Shown: one piece after another, positions 1 through 5,790 of the stretch
How the letters are laid out: each line of letters starts with the position of its first letter
How positions within the stretch are numbered: the first letter of the stretch is position 1
Origin: Spirochaetaceae bacterium
GTDB taxonomy: Bacteria; Spirochaetota; Spirochaetia; Treponematales; Treponemataceae
DNA: 6,527 nucleotides
Reading direction: 5' to 3'
Assembly: GCA_031285525.1 (NCBI GenBank)
Contig: JAITWB010000016.1
Span: forward strand, 1-6,527
The notes under the pieces: generated by a model
The model's database searches: none
Told to the model about the DNA's origin: nothing
The model's input: only the letters and a program-made list of their open reading frames with translations
Made by a program: the position numbers and the translations under genes

Positions 1-700
1 CGTAGCGGTGATCAGAGCCTTTATGCAGTGAAGGCATGGGGAAGGACGCTGCTCGGGGATCTCCGTTTTTGGCGAGCTTGTCGATGATCACCCCGCCGGG
101 ATAGCCGAGGTTGTAGAACTTTGCCACCTTATCGAAGGCTTCTCCCACGGCATCGTCGATAGTTGTGCCGAGGACTTCGATGTCATCGAAATCATTGACC
201 CGGCAGATAATTGAGTGACCGCCGGATACGAGGAGGCCGAGATAGGGATAGGCGAAACGAGTTTCGTTGAAATCAGCTTCGCCTGCGGTGACATGGGATG
301 CCTGTTGAGCAGACATCTGTATAGAGACCGGTTCTATCAGATGGGCTGCATAGAGGTGACCCAGCATGTGATTGACTGCGATAAAGGGTTTCTGCGCCGC
401 CCAAGCGAGGGTCTTCGCAAAGGTTAATCCCACGAGCAGCGATCCCATAAGACCAGGTCTGCTTACCGCAGCGATTCCATCTATTTGCTCCATCGTCAGC
501 CCTGCTTCATTCAGCGCCTGGGTGACCACGGGAAGTATCCATTCGGCGTGCTTTCGGCTCGCTATCTCCGGAACCACCCCTTTGTATATTTCGTGAAAAG
601 GTATCTGTGTGGCGATCACATTGCTGAGGATATATTGTCCGTCCCTGACCACCGCCGCAGAGGTTTCGTCGCAGGAGGACTCAATTCCAAGGATATTCAT
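1..700 (-). CDS. tsaD: tRNA N6-adenosine threonylcarbamoyltransferase TsaD (Gcp/Kae1 family), 3'-truncated by window edge
   Basis: TsaD is the catalytic subunit that transfers the threonylcarbamoyl group from TC-AMP to A37 of ANN-decoding tRNAs (t6A), acting in the cytoplasm with TsaB and TsaE. Translating the minus strand from the ATG at 698-700 gives 233 open residues. The N-terminal ASKHA signature GIESSCDETS is at residues 5-14. The metal-binding HMLGH has its histidines at 111 and 115, the same numbers as in E. coli. SGGHS is at 159-163, TTIDDAVGEAFDKVAK at 179-194, and a glycine-rich YPGG at 200-203. The last third, with the FSFSGLKT region and final Asp ligand, lies outside the window. 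The start is supported by an AGGAGA SD about 5 bases upstream. The gene overlaps the end of the upstream deacetylase gene by 20 bases, so translation is probably coupled. Compared with my recollection of E. coli TsaD there are about 23 extra residues between the HMxGH and SGGH motifs. The family assignment is secure. Confidence 0.97.
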   Translation of the reverse strand, partial: MNILGIESSCDETSAAVVRDGQYILSNVIATQIPFHEIYKGVVPEIASRKHAEWILPVVTQALNEAGLTMEQIDGIAAVSRPGLMGSLLVGLTFAKTLAWAAQKPFIAVNHMLGHLYAAHLIEPVSIQMSAQQASHVTAGEADFNETRFAYPYLGLLVSGGHSIICRVNDFDDIEVLGTTIDDAVGEAFDKVAKFYNLGYPGGVIIDKLAKNGDPRAASFPMPSLHKGSDHRY

Positions 701-1820
701 CGTCTTCTCCTGTGAGCGCCATCCGGGATATTGCAGAGAGGCTGTAGCCCTGTTCCACCAGTTCCGGATACATCTCGTGAAGAATATCAGCCAGTTCGTT
801 TGACCATACGTGGCCTATCATTATTGACGACCCCTGTGTATCAGCGATTTTCATGCCCGCATATATGGAGGCGATTATCGATGCCTTCTCCTGGATATTG
901 TCTAAAAACACTGTACGCTCCCAGATATGTATTCCCCGTTTTTCCGCTTCCGCTTTAGCCGCTGACTGCGCTGTTGTTCGGGAGTCCAGAAAGAATAGTC
1001 CTTTCTGTTGGCAGAATTCCAGTACCGCTCCCATAGCTTCGGCGTTTGCCGTAATGAGTGAACCTTCGTGGTTATTCAAACCTGCAACGGGACCCACCTC
1101 GTTCAGATTTTTCTCCAAAATACCTGCTATGTCAGCCGTTTCGGTACTTCCGGTAATGGCTCCGGGTCCCGGATCAAAGGCAAGATTTTGAGCTTGCATG
1201 GGTTGATGCAAAAGCAGTTCCTTGCCTGAGTTGCGGATGTTCTCCGCTGCCGTTACAGAATACTCCAATCCCGGTAAAACCGCAATAGAGACCGGAAAGG
1301 GGAGAGCCAGAAAAGGTTCCAGCTGGCGGAGGTTATGCCCTGCATCGTCGATGACGAAGATGAGGGTTTTTTGCGGCGAAGACGCTGGGGGAGAGGGCGT
1401 TGCCTGCAAAGCCGGCAACGCTGGAATTTCTGTTGGTTCCGGCGTTTTTTCGGCCGGGGGCGGAAGGGGCTGAAGAGGAGGTTCCTGGACTTTTGTTTCC
1501 TTTGGGGACAGAGCTTCCTTGGGAGGAAGAACTTCTTTTGGCGGAGGAGTTTCCTTAGGCACCGGAACTGTCTTTTGCGGCGGCTTTTGCGCTTCTGCAG
1601 GCTCTTCTGTTTGACCGCTGACAGCAACCTGAGGAGCTTGTCCTTCCGGTACATCCTCCGGCACGATCCGTTGTCCATTTGACACCGGGGTAAGCATCAT
1701 AGTGAGGAATAGCAGGAATACCCCTAAGGCGGCTATGGCTGAAAGGAGCAGCAGCACCTTTTTGCGGGGGAGGTGTATCCGTTGTATCTTTTTGGGTTTG
1801 CGCCGGGGCGATCTGGTCAC
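681..1820 (-). CDS. Divergent polysaccharide deacetylase family protein (Polysacc_deac_2 / YibQ-like), membrane anchored
   Basis: 379 residues. A basic N-terminus (RRKPKK) precedes one hydrophobic segment at about 21-43, which looks like an uncleaved signal anchor placing the rest outside the cytoplasmic membrane. Residues about 55-150 form a Pro/Lys/Glu-rich stalk with a hexapeptide repeat. The catalytic-type domain fills about 151-366. It shows the family's landmarks: FVIDDAG (155-161), ELLLHQPM (201-208), GLNNHEGS (247-254), FFLDSRTT (276-283), RTVFLDN (302-308) and IGH (335-337). Family knowledge: these are NodB-like barrel proteins presumed to deacetylate cell-wall or other polysaccharides, but the true substrate is mostly unproven. 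The start is GTG (1818-1820), overlapping the stop of the upstream gene (GTGA arrangement), with AAAGGG about 7 bases ahead. The 3' end overlaps tsaD by 20 bases. Stalk plus anchor suggests reach across the periplasm (inference). The family call is firm and the substrate unknown. Confidence 0.92.
   Translation of the reverse strand: MTRSPRRKPKKIQRIHLPRKKVLLLLSAIAALGVFLLFLTMMLTPVSNGQRIVPEDVPEGQAPQVAVSGQTEEPAEAQKPPQKTVPVPKETPPPKEVLPPKEALSPKETKVQEPPLQPLPPPAEKTPEPTEIPALPALQATPSPPASSPQKTLIFVIDDAGHNLRQLEPFLALPFPVSIAVLPGLEYSVTAAENIRNSGKELLLHQPMQAQNLAFDPGPGAITGSTETADIAGILEKNLNEVGPVAGLNNHEGSLITANAEAMGAVLEFCQQKGLFFLDSRTTAQSAAKAEAEKRGIHIWERTVFLDNIQEKASIIASIYAGMKIADTQGSSIMIGHVWSNELADILHEMYPELVEQGYSLSAISRMALTGEDDEYPWN
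1488..1559 (-). repeat. 18-bp tandem repeat coding a hexapeptide repeat in the deacetylase stalk
   Basis: Four imperfect 18-bp units inside the deacetylase gene encode PKETPP, PKEVLP, PKEALS and PKETKV (protein residues 88-111). The repeat sits in the proline-rich linker between the membrane anchor and the catalytic domain. Such Pro/charged repeats commonly form extended spacers, and unit number may vary between strains (inference). Confidence 0.8.
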
Positions 1821-2938
1821 TGATCAGCCCTTTCTTTGGCAAGCTGCTGCAAGAACGCCGCCGGAGGTTCCCATGCCCGATCACCGTAGCCTCCCGCCAT
1901 GAGCCATGCCGAAGGCACAGCATTTTCCTGGAGGAATGAGTATATATACCTATCCCGGGCAACGCATTGTTCCAGGCTGAGCTTGAGAAGCCCGCTTGAC
2001 GCAAGTCCGTCGTGTTCATACGGGTCTGCGCCGTCAACGACAATGGCTAAATCCGGTTTCCTGTTGCCCGACAGTTCCTGTAGCTGCTTTAAGCCTTCCT
2101 TGAGCCGGGGAAGATAGAGGTCTTCTTCGTTTTCTTCCATGGGAATATCGATATCCGAAGGAAGGTTGGGCGCCCGATCCGCATCCGATACAGAAAGGGT
2201 TTCTGCATCGAGGGGCCAGCCTTTCGCCATATGGACAGAAAGGGTCAGTATAGAAGGATTTTTGTCTAAAAAGGTGGTTTCTTTGGAGCGGGAAAAGGTG
2301 ACCAGTTCTGCAGAACCGTCTCCCTTATGGGCATCCACGTCTATTATCCAGACCAGAGCCGCCTGTCCCTCGCTCTGCAGCCTTCTTATCGAGATGATAC
2401 TATCGTTTATCAGACAAAACCCCGAGCCGCTGTCATACCGGGCGTGGTGCATACCTCCGCCGAGGTAGAAACAGAATCCCCTTCCAGACTCCTGCTCAAG
2501 AGCCAAACGGCAGGCGAGATAGGTTCCTTCAACCTGCTGCCGGATCGTCCCAAACAGATCTGAAAGAGGCCGTTCCGCCTGTCCCGGCTCATACCTGTTA
2601 TATTCGCCATTCTGATCGATCAACTCATAGGTAGTAAGAAGCTCCTTTTCGAGCCCTTTAGACGTATCATCGAAGAGATGGCTCACGAAATTCGGTTCAT
2701 GAACCCGCTCTATATCTTCTCTGCCTATAGGCTCAGGCGTTTCTCCTGCCGTCCTGCCTATCTCTTGCCGAGCCTCGTTGAGTGTATATACGGGAAACAC
2801 TTTTGTCGCCTGCGAATTGGTTCGCACGGGGCTATTCTGCACCTCTTTGATAATTCTGCCTGCCCGGGAATCGAGTATGGGAAGCATAATGCCGTATTTC
2901 CTGAAATTCATATCCAGAGATGAATCGTAAAGTATCAT
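1817..2938 (-). CDS. Histone deacetylase superfamily protein (AcuC/AphA-like zinc deacetylase)
   Basis: 373 residues, a normal length for a single-domain bacterial member of the arginase/deacetylase fold. The family hydrolyses acetyl-amide bonds in acetyl-lysine proteins, acetylpolyamines or related small molecules. Visible active-site elements: the His pair H164-H165 in GGGMHHARYD, GFCLIND (173-179), the zinc ligands D202 and H204 in IDVDAHKGDG (199-208), the third zinc ligand D305 in DGADPYEHD (302-310), and the transition-state tyrosine Y351 in AGGYGD. All catalytic residues are therefore present. LKLSLEQCVARD (318-329) resembles the LSxxGxxxRD helix of many bacterial HDACs. No signal peptide is seen, so it is probably cytoplasmic. 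The first ATG is preferred because MILYDSSLD fits the usual first beta strand, although the SD before it is weak. It is the first gene of the minus-strand operon and its stop overlaps the next start. The substrate cannot be told from sequence. Confidence 0.93.
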   Translation of the reverse strand: MILYDSSLDMNFRKYGIMLPILDSRAGRIIKEVQNSPVRTNSQATKVFPVYTLNEARQEIGRTAGETPEPIGREDIERVHEPNFVSHLFDDTSKGLEKELLTTYELIDQNGEYNRYEPGQAERPLSDLFGTIRQQVEGTYLACRLALEQESGRGFCFYLGGGMHHARYDSGSGFCLINDSIISIRRLQSEGQAALVWIIDVDAHKGDGSAELVTFSRSKETTFLDKNPSILTLSVHMAKGWPLDAETLSVSDADRAPNLPSDIDIPMEENEEDLYLPRLKEGLKQLQELSGNRKPDLAIVVDGADPYEHDGLASSGLLKLSLEQCVARDRYIYSFLQENAVPSAWLMAGGYGDRAWEPPAAFLQQLAKERADQ

Positions 2939-3106
2939 ATCTACAGCCTACTACATTTGAGGCTTTTTATGAAGCAGAAGGGATAGGATTGGCAGAGTCA
3001 GTATTTAAAACTTTTTTGTAAAAATTTTTCGAAACACACTGAAAATTACTACTCTTCCCCGAATAGATAGTATAGGAAATCACGATTAAAAAGGAGTATT
3101 GACAAT
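2939..3106. other. AT-rich divergent intergenic region
   Basis: 168 bases separate the divergent deacetylase operon and the toxin gene, so promoters for both directions should lie here. It contains A/T tracts and a perfect 10-bp palindrome AAAAATTTTT at 3020-3029, followed by TTCGAA at 3028-3033. A possible plus-strand -10 (TAGTAT, 3068-3073) has no good -35 partner. The toxin's SD AAGGAG is at 3091-3096. I could not assign a convincing promoter in either direction. Toxin-antitoxin promoters are usually autoregulated, so the palindromes are operator candidates (inference). Confidence 0.4.
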
Positions 3107-3478
3107 ATGAACTATAATTCATATATTTTACCTGAGACGCTATGGGAGGTAGAAACAACAGAAGAATATGATACCTGGTTTATGGAACAGGACGAAGACA
3201 GTCAGGCTTCAATCCGTATGAAGGTAGAACTTCTTACAGAATATGGTCCGCACTTACCTCGTCCTCATGCCGATACGTTGAAAGGCAGTAAGCTGAGTAA
3301 ACTCAAGGAGCTTCGTTCACAAACCGAAAACCATGTACTTCGGGTAGCTTTTCTGTTTGACGAGGAACGTAAAGCGATATTGCTGATTGGCGGGGATAAG
3401 AAAGGCAAAGATAGAAAACTGTTTTACCGGAATCTGATAAAACAGGCCGAAAAAATCTATGAAAAGTATCGTATATAA
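3107..3478 (+). CDS. Type II toxin, RelE superfamily, Gp49/HigB-like
   Basis: 123 residues. Family knowledge: Gp49/HigB-like toxins are small RelE-fold proteins that typically act as ribosome-dependent mRNA interferases, held inactive by a cognate antitoxin. The sequence fits throughout: WEVETTEEYDTWFMEQD (13-29), LLTEYGPHLPRPHADTLKGSK (42-62), LKELR (66-70), then LRVAFLFDEERKAILLIGGDKKG (78-100) and a basic/aromatic C-terminal helix KLFYRNLIKQAEKIYEKY (104-121). The conserved LKGSKxxxLKELR and L(I/V)GGDK blocks are diagnostic. The start has SD AAGGAG ten bases upstream. The XRE-type gene 36 bases downstream on the same strand is the expected antitoxin, and the toxin-first order matches higBA-type loci. 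It looks intact, with no frameshift or lost core motif. Cellular activity is inferred from the family. Confidence 0.9.
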   Translation: MNYNSYILPETLWEVETTEEYDTWFMEQDEDSQASIRMKVELLTEYGPHLPRPHADTLKGSKLSKLKELRSQTENHVLRVAFLFDEERKAILLIGGDKKGKDRKLFYRNLIKQAEKIYEKYRI

Positions 3479-3514
3479 GTATTTTCGAAGACGGCACCAA
3501 ACGAGGAGGATAAA

Positions 3515-3820
3515 ATGCCAAAGAAAACACATCCTATAAGTGAACTTGATGCAAGGATGAATCCTGAGGTTCTCGCAAGAGCAAAACAAATGGCTCAGAA
3601 GGAAAGCCTTAATATCCGGCTTGCTATGCTGCGGGAAAAATGCGGAGTAAAGCAAAGTGAACTCCCCAATTTTACCCAAACCGCTGTCTCGAAGCTTGAG
3701 AATCGTGCAGATATACGGATTTCTACCCTGATAGAGTATCTGAAAAGTCTCGGTATGGGACTGGAAGTCACTGCCTATAGCAAGATTTCTACCGAGAAAG
3801 AATTATTGTTGCGAGTTTGA
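3515..3820 (+). CDS. XRE-family helix-turn-helix antitoxin (HigA-like)
   Basis: 101 residues, probably the antitoxin and autorepressor of the preceding toxin. An N-terminal helical region (about 16-38) leads into a Cro/C1-type HTH: LAMLREKCGVKQSEL (36-50), then TQTAVSKLENRADIRISTLIEYLKSLGMGLEV (54-85). The AVSKLE recognition helix and the RADIRISTL...LG ending are typical of antitoxins partnered with Gp49 toxins. The turn between helices 2 and 3 (PNF between QSEL and TQTAVS) is about three residues shorter than in classical XRE proteins. I believe this is a feature of the subfamily rather than damage. A strong SD (GAGGAGG, 3503-3509) lies five bases before the ATG. No promoter is evident in the 36-base gap, so it is likely co-transcribed with the toxin. 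Confidence 0.9.
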   Translation: MPKKTHPISELDARMNPEVLARAKQMAQKESLNIRLAMLREKCGVKQSELPNFTQTAVSKLENRADIRISTLIEYLKSLGMGLEVTAYSKISTEKELLLRV

Positions 3821-3888
3821 TAGGTTTCGTATTTTATTGATTTTTTTATCATAATATGACAATAGATGTCGTATTACTCCCTGTATTA

Positions 3889-3918
3889 TATACCCAGTTA
3901 TGCAATGTAGGGGGTATA
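3889..3918 (+). promoter_or_regulatory. Small inverted repeat covering the SD of the BtrH-like gene
   Basis: TATACCC (3889-3895) and GGGTATA (3912-3918) are perfect 7-bp complements separated by 16 bases. The right arm includes part of the SD GGGGG (3910-3914) and ends two bases before the ATG. In RNA this would hide the ribosome binding site. In DNA it could equally be an operator overlapping a TATTAT (3884-3889) -10-like sequence. Short repeats of this size can occur by chance. Confidence 0.35.
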
Positions 3919-3919
3919 C

Positions 3920-4954
3920 ATGAAAAAGGTACTTGAGCTAAAGCCGTCCGGGGGTGACCACTGTATTACCAACTCCCTCAAACAGGTTTTGAGGTATTAC
4001 GGTTGGAATATAACCGAGGCGATGCTTCTGGGACTAGGGGAAGGTCTCGGTTTTGTCTATCTGAATGCCGCAGACGCTCCGCTGCTATCCTGCCGTTCCA
4101 AGCCCTTTGTGTTTGAAAAGAATCTTGAACGGATTCCGGGGCTGAATATCGGTATCAAAAGACCTGTTTCCAATGAGACAGCCTTTGAAGAGGCGCTTAA
4201 GCAGATCGATGATGGACGTCCCTTCATGGTATACTTGGATATGGTATATCTTCCCTACATGAACCTGGGCGAGTCCAGCCATTTCGGCGGCCACGGGGTA
4301 GTTATCTTCGGTTATGACAGGGAGAAGCAGCTTTTTTATGTCTCCGACAGAGATAACCGGGATCATCCTGTTCATACGCCAAAGGGTTGTATCGCAGAAG
4401 ATTTTCACCTGGTAGATTTTTCTGCGATCTCTCAAGCGCGGAATTCGGCTTTCAGACCTTTCCCTCCGGGAAACAGATGGGCAGATATCAGGATTGAGGG
4501 TGCTCTCAGGATAACGGCGGACGCTATTAGAGGTGCGGTCTGCAATAATATGCACACTATGGCGGAACCTCCTGCGCGGCTCCTCGGGGTGAGCGGAATC
4601 AGGAAGTTTTCCGCAGAGAGCAAAAAGTGGAAAACCTTCTCCGACGAAAAGCTGCAGCGTTCAGCCATTTCCAACTATTTCATGATACACAAAGACGGCG
4701 GAACCGGCGGGGGCGCATTCAGGAAGCTCTATGGTGATTTTCTCGCAGAAGCGGCTGAAATGGTGCCTGAACTGAAAGAGCCGGGAGCGGAGTTCCGTTC
4801 AATTGCCGAAGATTGGGAGGAGATCGCTTCTTGTTTTATGGAAATCCACAACACCTGCCGCAGGGATAGGTGCGACGAAATCTCTGTTCTGGCGGCCCGC
4901 ATAGCGGAGCGGGAGGAAGCTGTCGCCAGACGTATCCTCTCTCAGATTGGCTGA
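3920..4954 (+). CDS. BtrH N-terminal domain / DUF4872 protein, C39-peptidase-like fold
   Basis: 344 residues, cytoplasmic (no signal or membrane segment). The N-terminal half matches BtrH-N type domains: GGDHCITNSLKQVLRYYG (11-28), LLGLGEGLGFVYL (36-48), FGGHGVVIFGYD (122-133) and FYVSDRDN (139-146). C15, H125 and D143 have the order and spacing expected of a papain/C39-like catalytic triad. The C-terminal half has the DUF4872 signature GTGGGAFRKLYGDFLAEAAE (261-280) and a helical tail. Family knowledge: BtrH in butirosin biosynthesis is an acyltransferase that moves an acyl group from a carrier protein to an aminoglycoside; most homologues are uncharacterised. No carrier protein or other biosynthetic gene is seen here, so the function is open: peptidase, amidase or acyltransferase. 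The start follows SD TAGGGGG five bases upstream. The next gene begins 53 bases downstream. The family call is good and the activity is not assigned. Confidence 0.85.
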   Translation: MKKVLELKPSGGDHCITNSLKQVLRYYGWNITEAMLLGLGEGLGFVYLNAADAPLLSCRSKPFVFEKNLERIPGLNIGIKRPVSNETAFEEALKQIDDGRPFMVYLDMVYLPYMNLGESSHFGGHGVVIFGYDREKQLFYVSDRDNRDHPVHTPKGCIAEDFHLVDFSAISQARNSAFRPFPPGNRWADIRIEGALRITADAIRGAVCNNMHTMAEPPARLLGVSGIRKFSAESKKWKTFSDEKLQRSAISNYFMIHKDGGTGGGAFRKLYGDFLAEAAEMVPELKEPGAEFRSIAEDWEEIASCFMEIHNTCRRDRCDEISVLAARIAEREEAVARRILSQIG

Positions 4955-4980
4955 AACCGGTGTACCGGGAGCTTTATAGT
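4951..4980 (+). promoter_or_regulatory. Possible sigma70 promoter for the GyrI-like gene
   Basis: CTGAAA (4951-4956, 4/6 to consensus) and TATAGT (4975-4980, 5/6) are separated by 18 bases. Transcription would start near 4987, leaving a leader of about 20 bases that contains SD AAGGAGA (4994-5000). The -35 overlaps the stop of the preceding gene, so read-through from upstream is also possible. Confidence 0.4.
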
Positions 4981-5007
4981 ATATTTGATTGATAAGGAGA
5001 ATGAGTT

Positions 5008-5670
5008 ATGACTGAAAAAATGGATTACACCAAGGCGTACCGGGATCTCTATCTACCCAAGAAGACACCGATTATTATTGATGTTCCGGCGATGAATTTT
5101 ATCATGGTAAACGGAAAGGGTAACCCCAACGATGAGGAGGGGGAGTATAAGCAGGCTCTGGGGGTACTCTATGCATTTGCCTGGACCATCAAGATGGGAC
5201 CGAAAAACAAGTTTACCCCTGACGGTTATTTTGAGTTTGTTGTACCGCCCCTCGAAGGACTCTGGTGGCAGGAAGGGATAAACGGATATGTTCAGACTGA
5301 GAAGGACAAGTTCAACTGGATATCCATGATTCGGCTCCCTGAATTTGTGACCCCCGCTGTTTTCGAAACAGCCCGTGAAATGGTGCGTAAAAAGAAGCCT
5401 GAGCTGAATCCCGATATCGCCCGGATGCAATCCTTCACCGAGGGCTTGTGTGTACAGATCATGCACATCGGCCCCTATGACGATGAACCTGCAACGATTG
5501 CAATTATGGACGAATTCGCCGAAAAAGAGGGATTCAAACAGGATTTCGGAACCATTCTTCCCGACGGGATGGTTCGTCACCACCACGAAATTTACCTTGG
5601 CGATCCAAGAAAGACAGCTCCTGCAAAACGGCGGACCGTCATACGGCACCCGGTTAAAGAGAGAAGGTAG
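5008..5670 (+). CDS. GyrI-like small-molecule-binding domain protein (COG4832 type)
   Basis: 220 residues forming a stand-alone GyrI-like (SHS2-repeat) domain without a DNA-binding part. Recognisable blocks are DYTKAYRDLYLPKKTP (6-21), VPAMNFIMVNGKGNPN (26-41), PLEGLWW (81-87), MIRLPEFVT (107-115), IMHIGPYDDEPATI (151-164) and HHEIYLGDPRKTAP (192-205). Family knowledge: such domains bind small amphipathic ligands. Some stand-alone members have been shown to hydrolyse cyclopropane-bearing genotoxins and protect cells, and others are regulators' ligand domains. Which applies here is unknown. The ATG is set by SD AAGGAGA seven bases upstream. The gene follows the BtrH-like gene by 53 bases and may share its transcript. 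Oddly, the last codons (ERR) and the TAG stop lie at and inside the left arm of the heptameric inverted repeat, so the original C-terminus may have been altered by repeat insertion. Homologues as I recall them end near the IRxPV motif, which is intact here. Confidence 0.9.
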   Translation: MTEKMDYTKAYRDLYLPKKTPIIIDVPAMNFIMVNGKGNPNDEEGEYKQALGVLYAFAWTIKMGPKNKFTPDGYFEFVVPPLEGLWWQEGINGYVQTEKDKFNWISMIRLPEFVTPAVFETAREMVRKKKPELNPDIARMQSFTEGLCVQIMHIGPYDDEPATIAIMDEFAEKEGFKQDFGTILPDGMVRHHHEIYLGDPRKTAPAKRRTVIRHPVKERR

Positions 5671-5747
5671 AAGGTAAAAATGAGAAAAGGGAGGAATGAC
5701 TTCCGGGGATGCCTTTTTTACCTTCTCCCTTCTCATTTCTACCTTCT
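5662..5747. repeat. Inverted repeat built from 7-bp purine/pyrimidine units
   Basis: The left arm (5662-5689) reads as heptamers AGAAGGT, AGAAGGT, AAAAATG, AGAAAAG. The right arm (5713-5747), read on the minus strand, gives AGAAGGT, AGAAATG, AGAAGGG, AGAAGGT, AAAAAAG. The arms pair as 5662-5671 with 5738-5747, 5679-5686 with 5730-5737, and 5689-5693 with 5725-5729, separated by small bulges. The centre holds GGAA-TGAC-TTCC (5693-5704). The left arm is almost pure purine and the right pure pyrimidine. It overlaps the stop codon of the GyrI-like gene. There is no T-run after the right arm, so it is not a standard terminator. No transposase or obvious target-site duplication is visible. It could be a dispersed genomic repeat or miniature element. 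Confidence 0.8.
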
Positions 5748-5755
5748 TGTAGATC

Positions 5756-5784
5756 TTGACAGTCTGCTGTTCTCTGGGGATACT
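5756..5784 (+). promoter_or_regulatory. Sigma70 promoter for the phosphatidyltransferase gene
   Basis: A perfect TTGACA (5756-5761), a 17-base spacer and GATACT (5779-5784, 4/6 to TATAAT). The expected start, about 7 bases after the -10, falls at or next to the ATG at 5791. The gene may therefore be transcribed with little or no leader. It lies just outside the right arm of the heptameric repeat. Confidence 0.55.
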
Positions 5785-5790
5785 ACATAT

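Noticed and set aside
1253..1678. Arg/Lys-rich 141-residue frame within the polysaccharide deacetylase gene
   Set aside because: Its composition is a frame-shifted reading of the proline-rich linker; the deacetylase frame carries all family motifs.
3099..3118. TTGACA followed by TATAAT near the toxin start
   Set aside because: The two boxes are only 8 bases apart and fall between the SD and the early codons of the toxin, so they cannot form a sigma70 promoter for it.
2967..3158. 63-residue minus-strand open frame across the divergent intergenic region
   Set aside because: It overlaps the toxin start, has no recognisable domain and runs through AT-rich non-coding sequence; probably chance.
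5053..5736. 227-residue minus-strand frame opposite the GyrI-like gene
   Set aside because: Antisense shadow: the plus strand has clear GyrI-like motifs and SD, and the minus frame shows no family resemblance.
5713..5750. Intrinsic terminator after the GyrI-like gene
   Set aside because: The T-run (5714-5719) lies inside the loop side of the hairpin rather than after the right arm, so the classical GC-stem plus U-tract layout is missing.
5680..5790. In-frame upstream extension of the phosphatidyltransferase starting at the ATG at 5680
   Set aside because: The added residues translate the heptameric repeat, precede the family's normal N-terminus (MKIADRFTLSR), and the promoter at 5756-5784 lies inside this stretch.
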